6,203 nt of DNA from DASXTS01 sp036505275 (GTDB taxonomy: Bacteria > Actinomycetota > Actinomycetes > Mycobacteriales > Pseudonocardiaceae): positions 1 through 6,203 of the forward strand of contig DASXTS010000191.1 in the NCBI GenBank assembly GCA_036505275.1, read 5' to 3'. A program made the translations under genes and the position numbers. Below are positions 6,054 through 6,203 of the stretch, piece by piece. The notes beneath the pieces are model-generated. The model worked only from the letters and a program-made list of their open reading frames with translations. It had not been told where the DNA came from and made no database searches. Each line of letters opens with the position of its first letter. Position 1 is the stretch's first letter.

Positions 6054-6203
6054 CTACTGCAGCTGGACAACCACCAGGTCGTGCCCGCTGGCCAGCCGAC
6101 CAAGGTCGTCGACATCGCCGGTGAGGATCACACCGCCGCCTCGCTCGACGGCCTCTGCGACGACCACCGCGTCCACCGTCGCGCTGCCACCAGCTCGTCC
6201 CAG
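6054..6203 (-). CDS. PIN-domain protein, VapC-like toxin C-terminus (5' part outside window)
   Basis: Only the last 49 codons and the TAG stop (6056-6054) are visible, and the N-terminus is beyond the right edge. The sequence SATVDAVVVAEAVERGG followed by VILTGDVDDLGRLA is typical of the C-terminal half of PIN-domain ribonucleases. There an Asp on a helix (D11 of the visible part) and the T-x-D-x-x-D-L motif (D30, D33) contribute to the Mg2+-binding acidic cluster. The family is best known as VapC toxins, which cleave specific RNAs and are neutralised by a small antitoxin encoded just upstream. That partner, if present, lies outside the window. It converges on glnE with a 14-nt gap. The toxin role is inferred from a fragment; other PIN proteins remain possible. 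Confidence 0.75.
   Translation of the reverse strand: MGRAGGSATVDAVVVAEAVERGGGVILTGDVDDLGRLASGHDLVVVQLQ

Overview
This window is very GC-rich and almost entirely coding. Its third-codon-position bias, GTG and TTG starts, and gene content point to a high-GC actinobacterium. The order Pseudonocardiales (Amycolatopsis/Saccharomonospora-like) is my inference from the protein styles, not something proven here. Six genes are supported: two are cut by the window edges and four are complete.

Layout: (1) 1-1046 (+) is the 3' three-quarters of a type I glutamine synthetase of the GlnA2 kind. (2) 1059-1553 (-) is a Nudix hydrolase, and upstream of it 1546-2097 (-) is a stand-alone XdhC-type C-terminal (Rossmann) domain protein. 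Their stop and start overlap by 8 nt, so they are almost certainly one coupled transcript, and it runs convergently into glnA. (3) A 54-nt divergent gap (2098-2151) separates that pair from a rightward pair: 2152-3018 (+), a two-part GNAT acetyltransferase, and 6 nt later 3025-6039 (+), full-length GlnE, the bifunctional glutamine synthetase adenylyltransferase/deadenylylase. (4) 6054-6203 (-) is the C-terminal end of a PIN-domain (VapC-like) protein, convergent with glnE and cut by the window edge.

Functional reading: the region concerns nitrogen assimilation. GlnE covalently switches glutamine synthetase activity. The synthetase encoded here has Trp where the adenylylated Tyr normally sits, so it is probably not a GlnE target and may act on another amine substrate. 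In mycobacteria glnA2 and glnE are direct neighbours in the same orientation. Here three genes lie between them, which probably places glnE under the control of the GNAT gene's promoter.

I see no RNA genes, CRISPR arrays, insertion sequences, prophage or convincing intrinsic terminators. I do not see a clearly new multi-gene system. The least conventional elements are the lone XdhC-like/Nudix pair and the GNAT-GlnE coupling.
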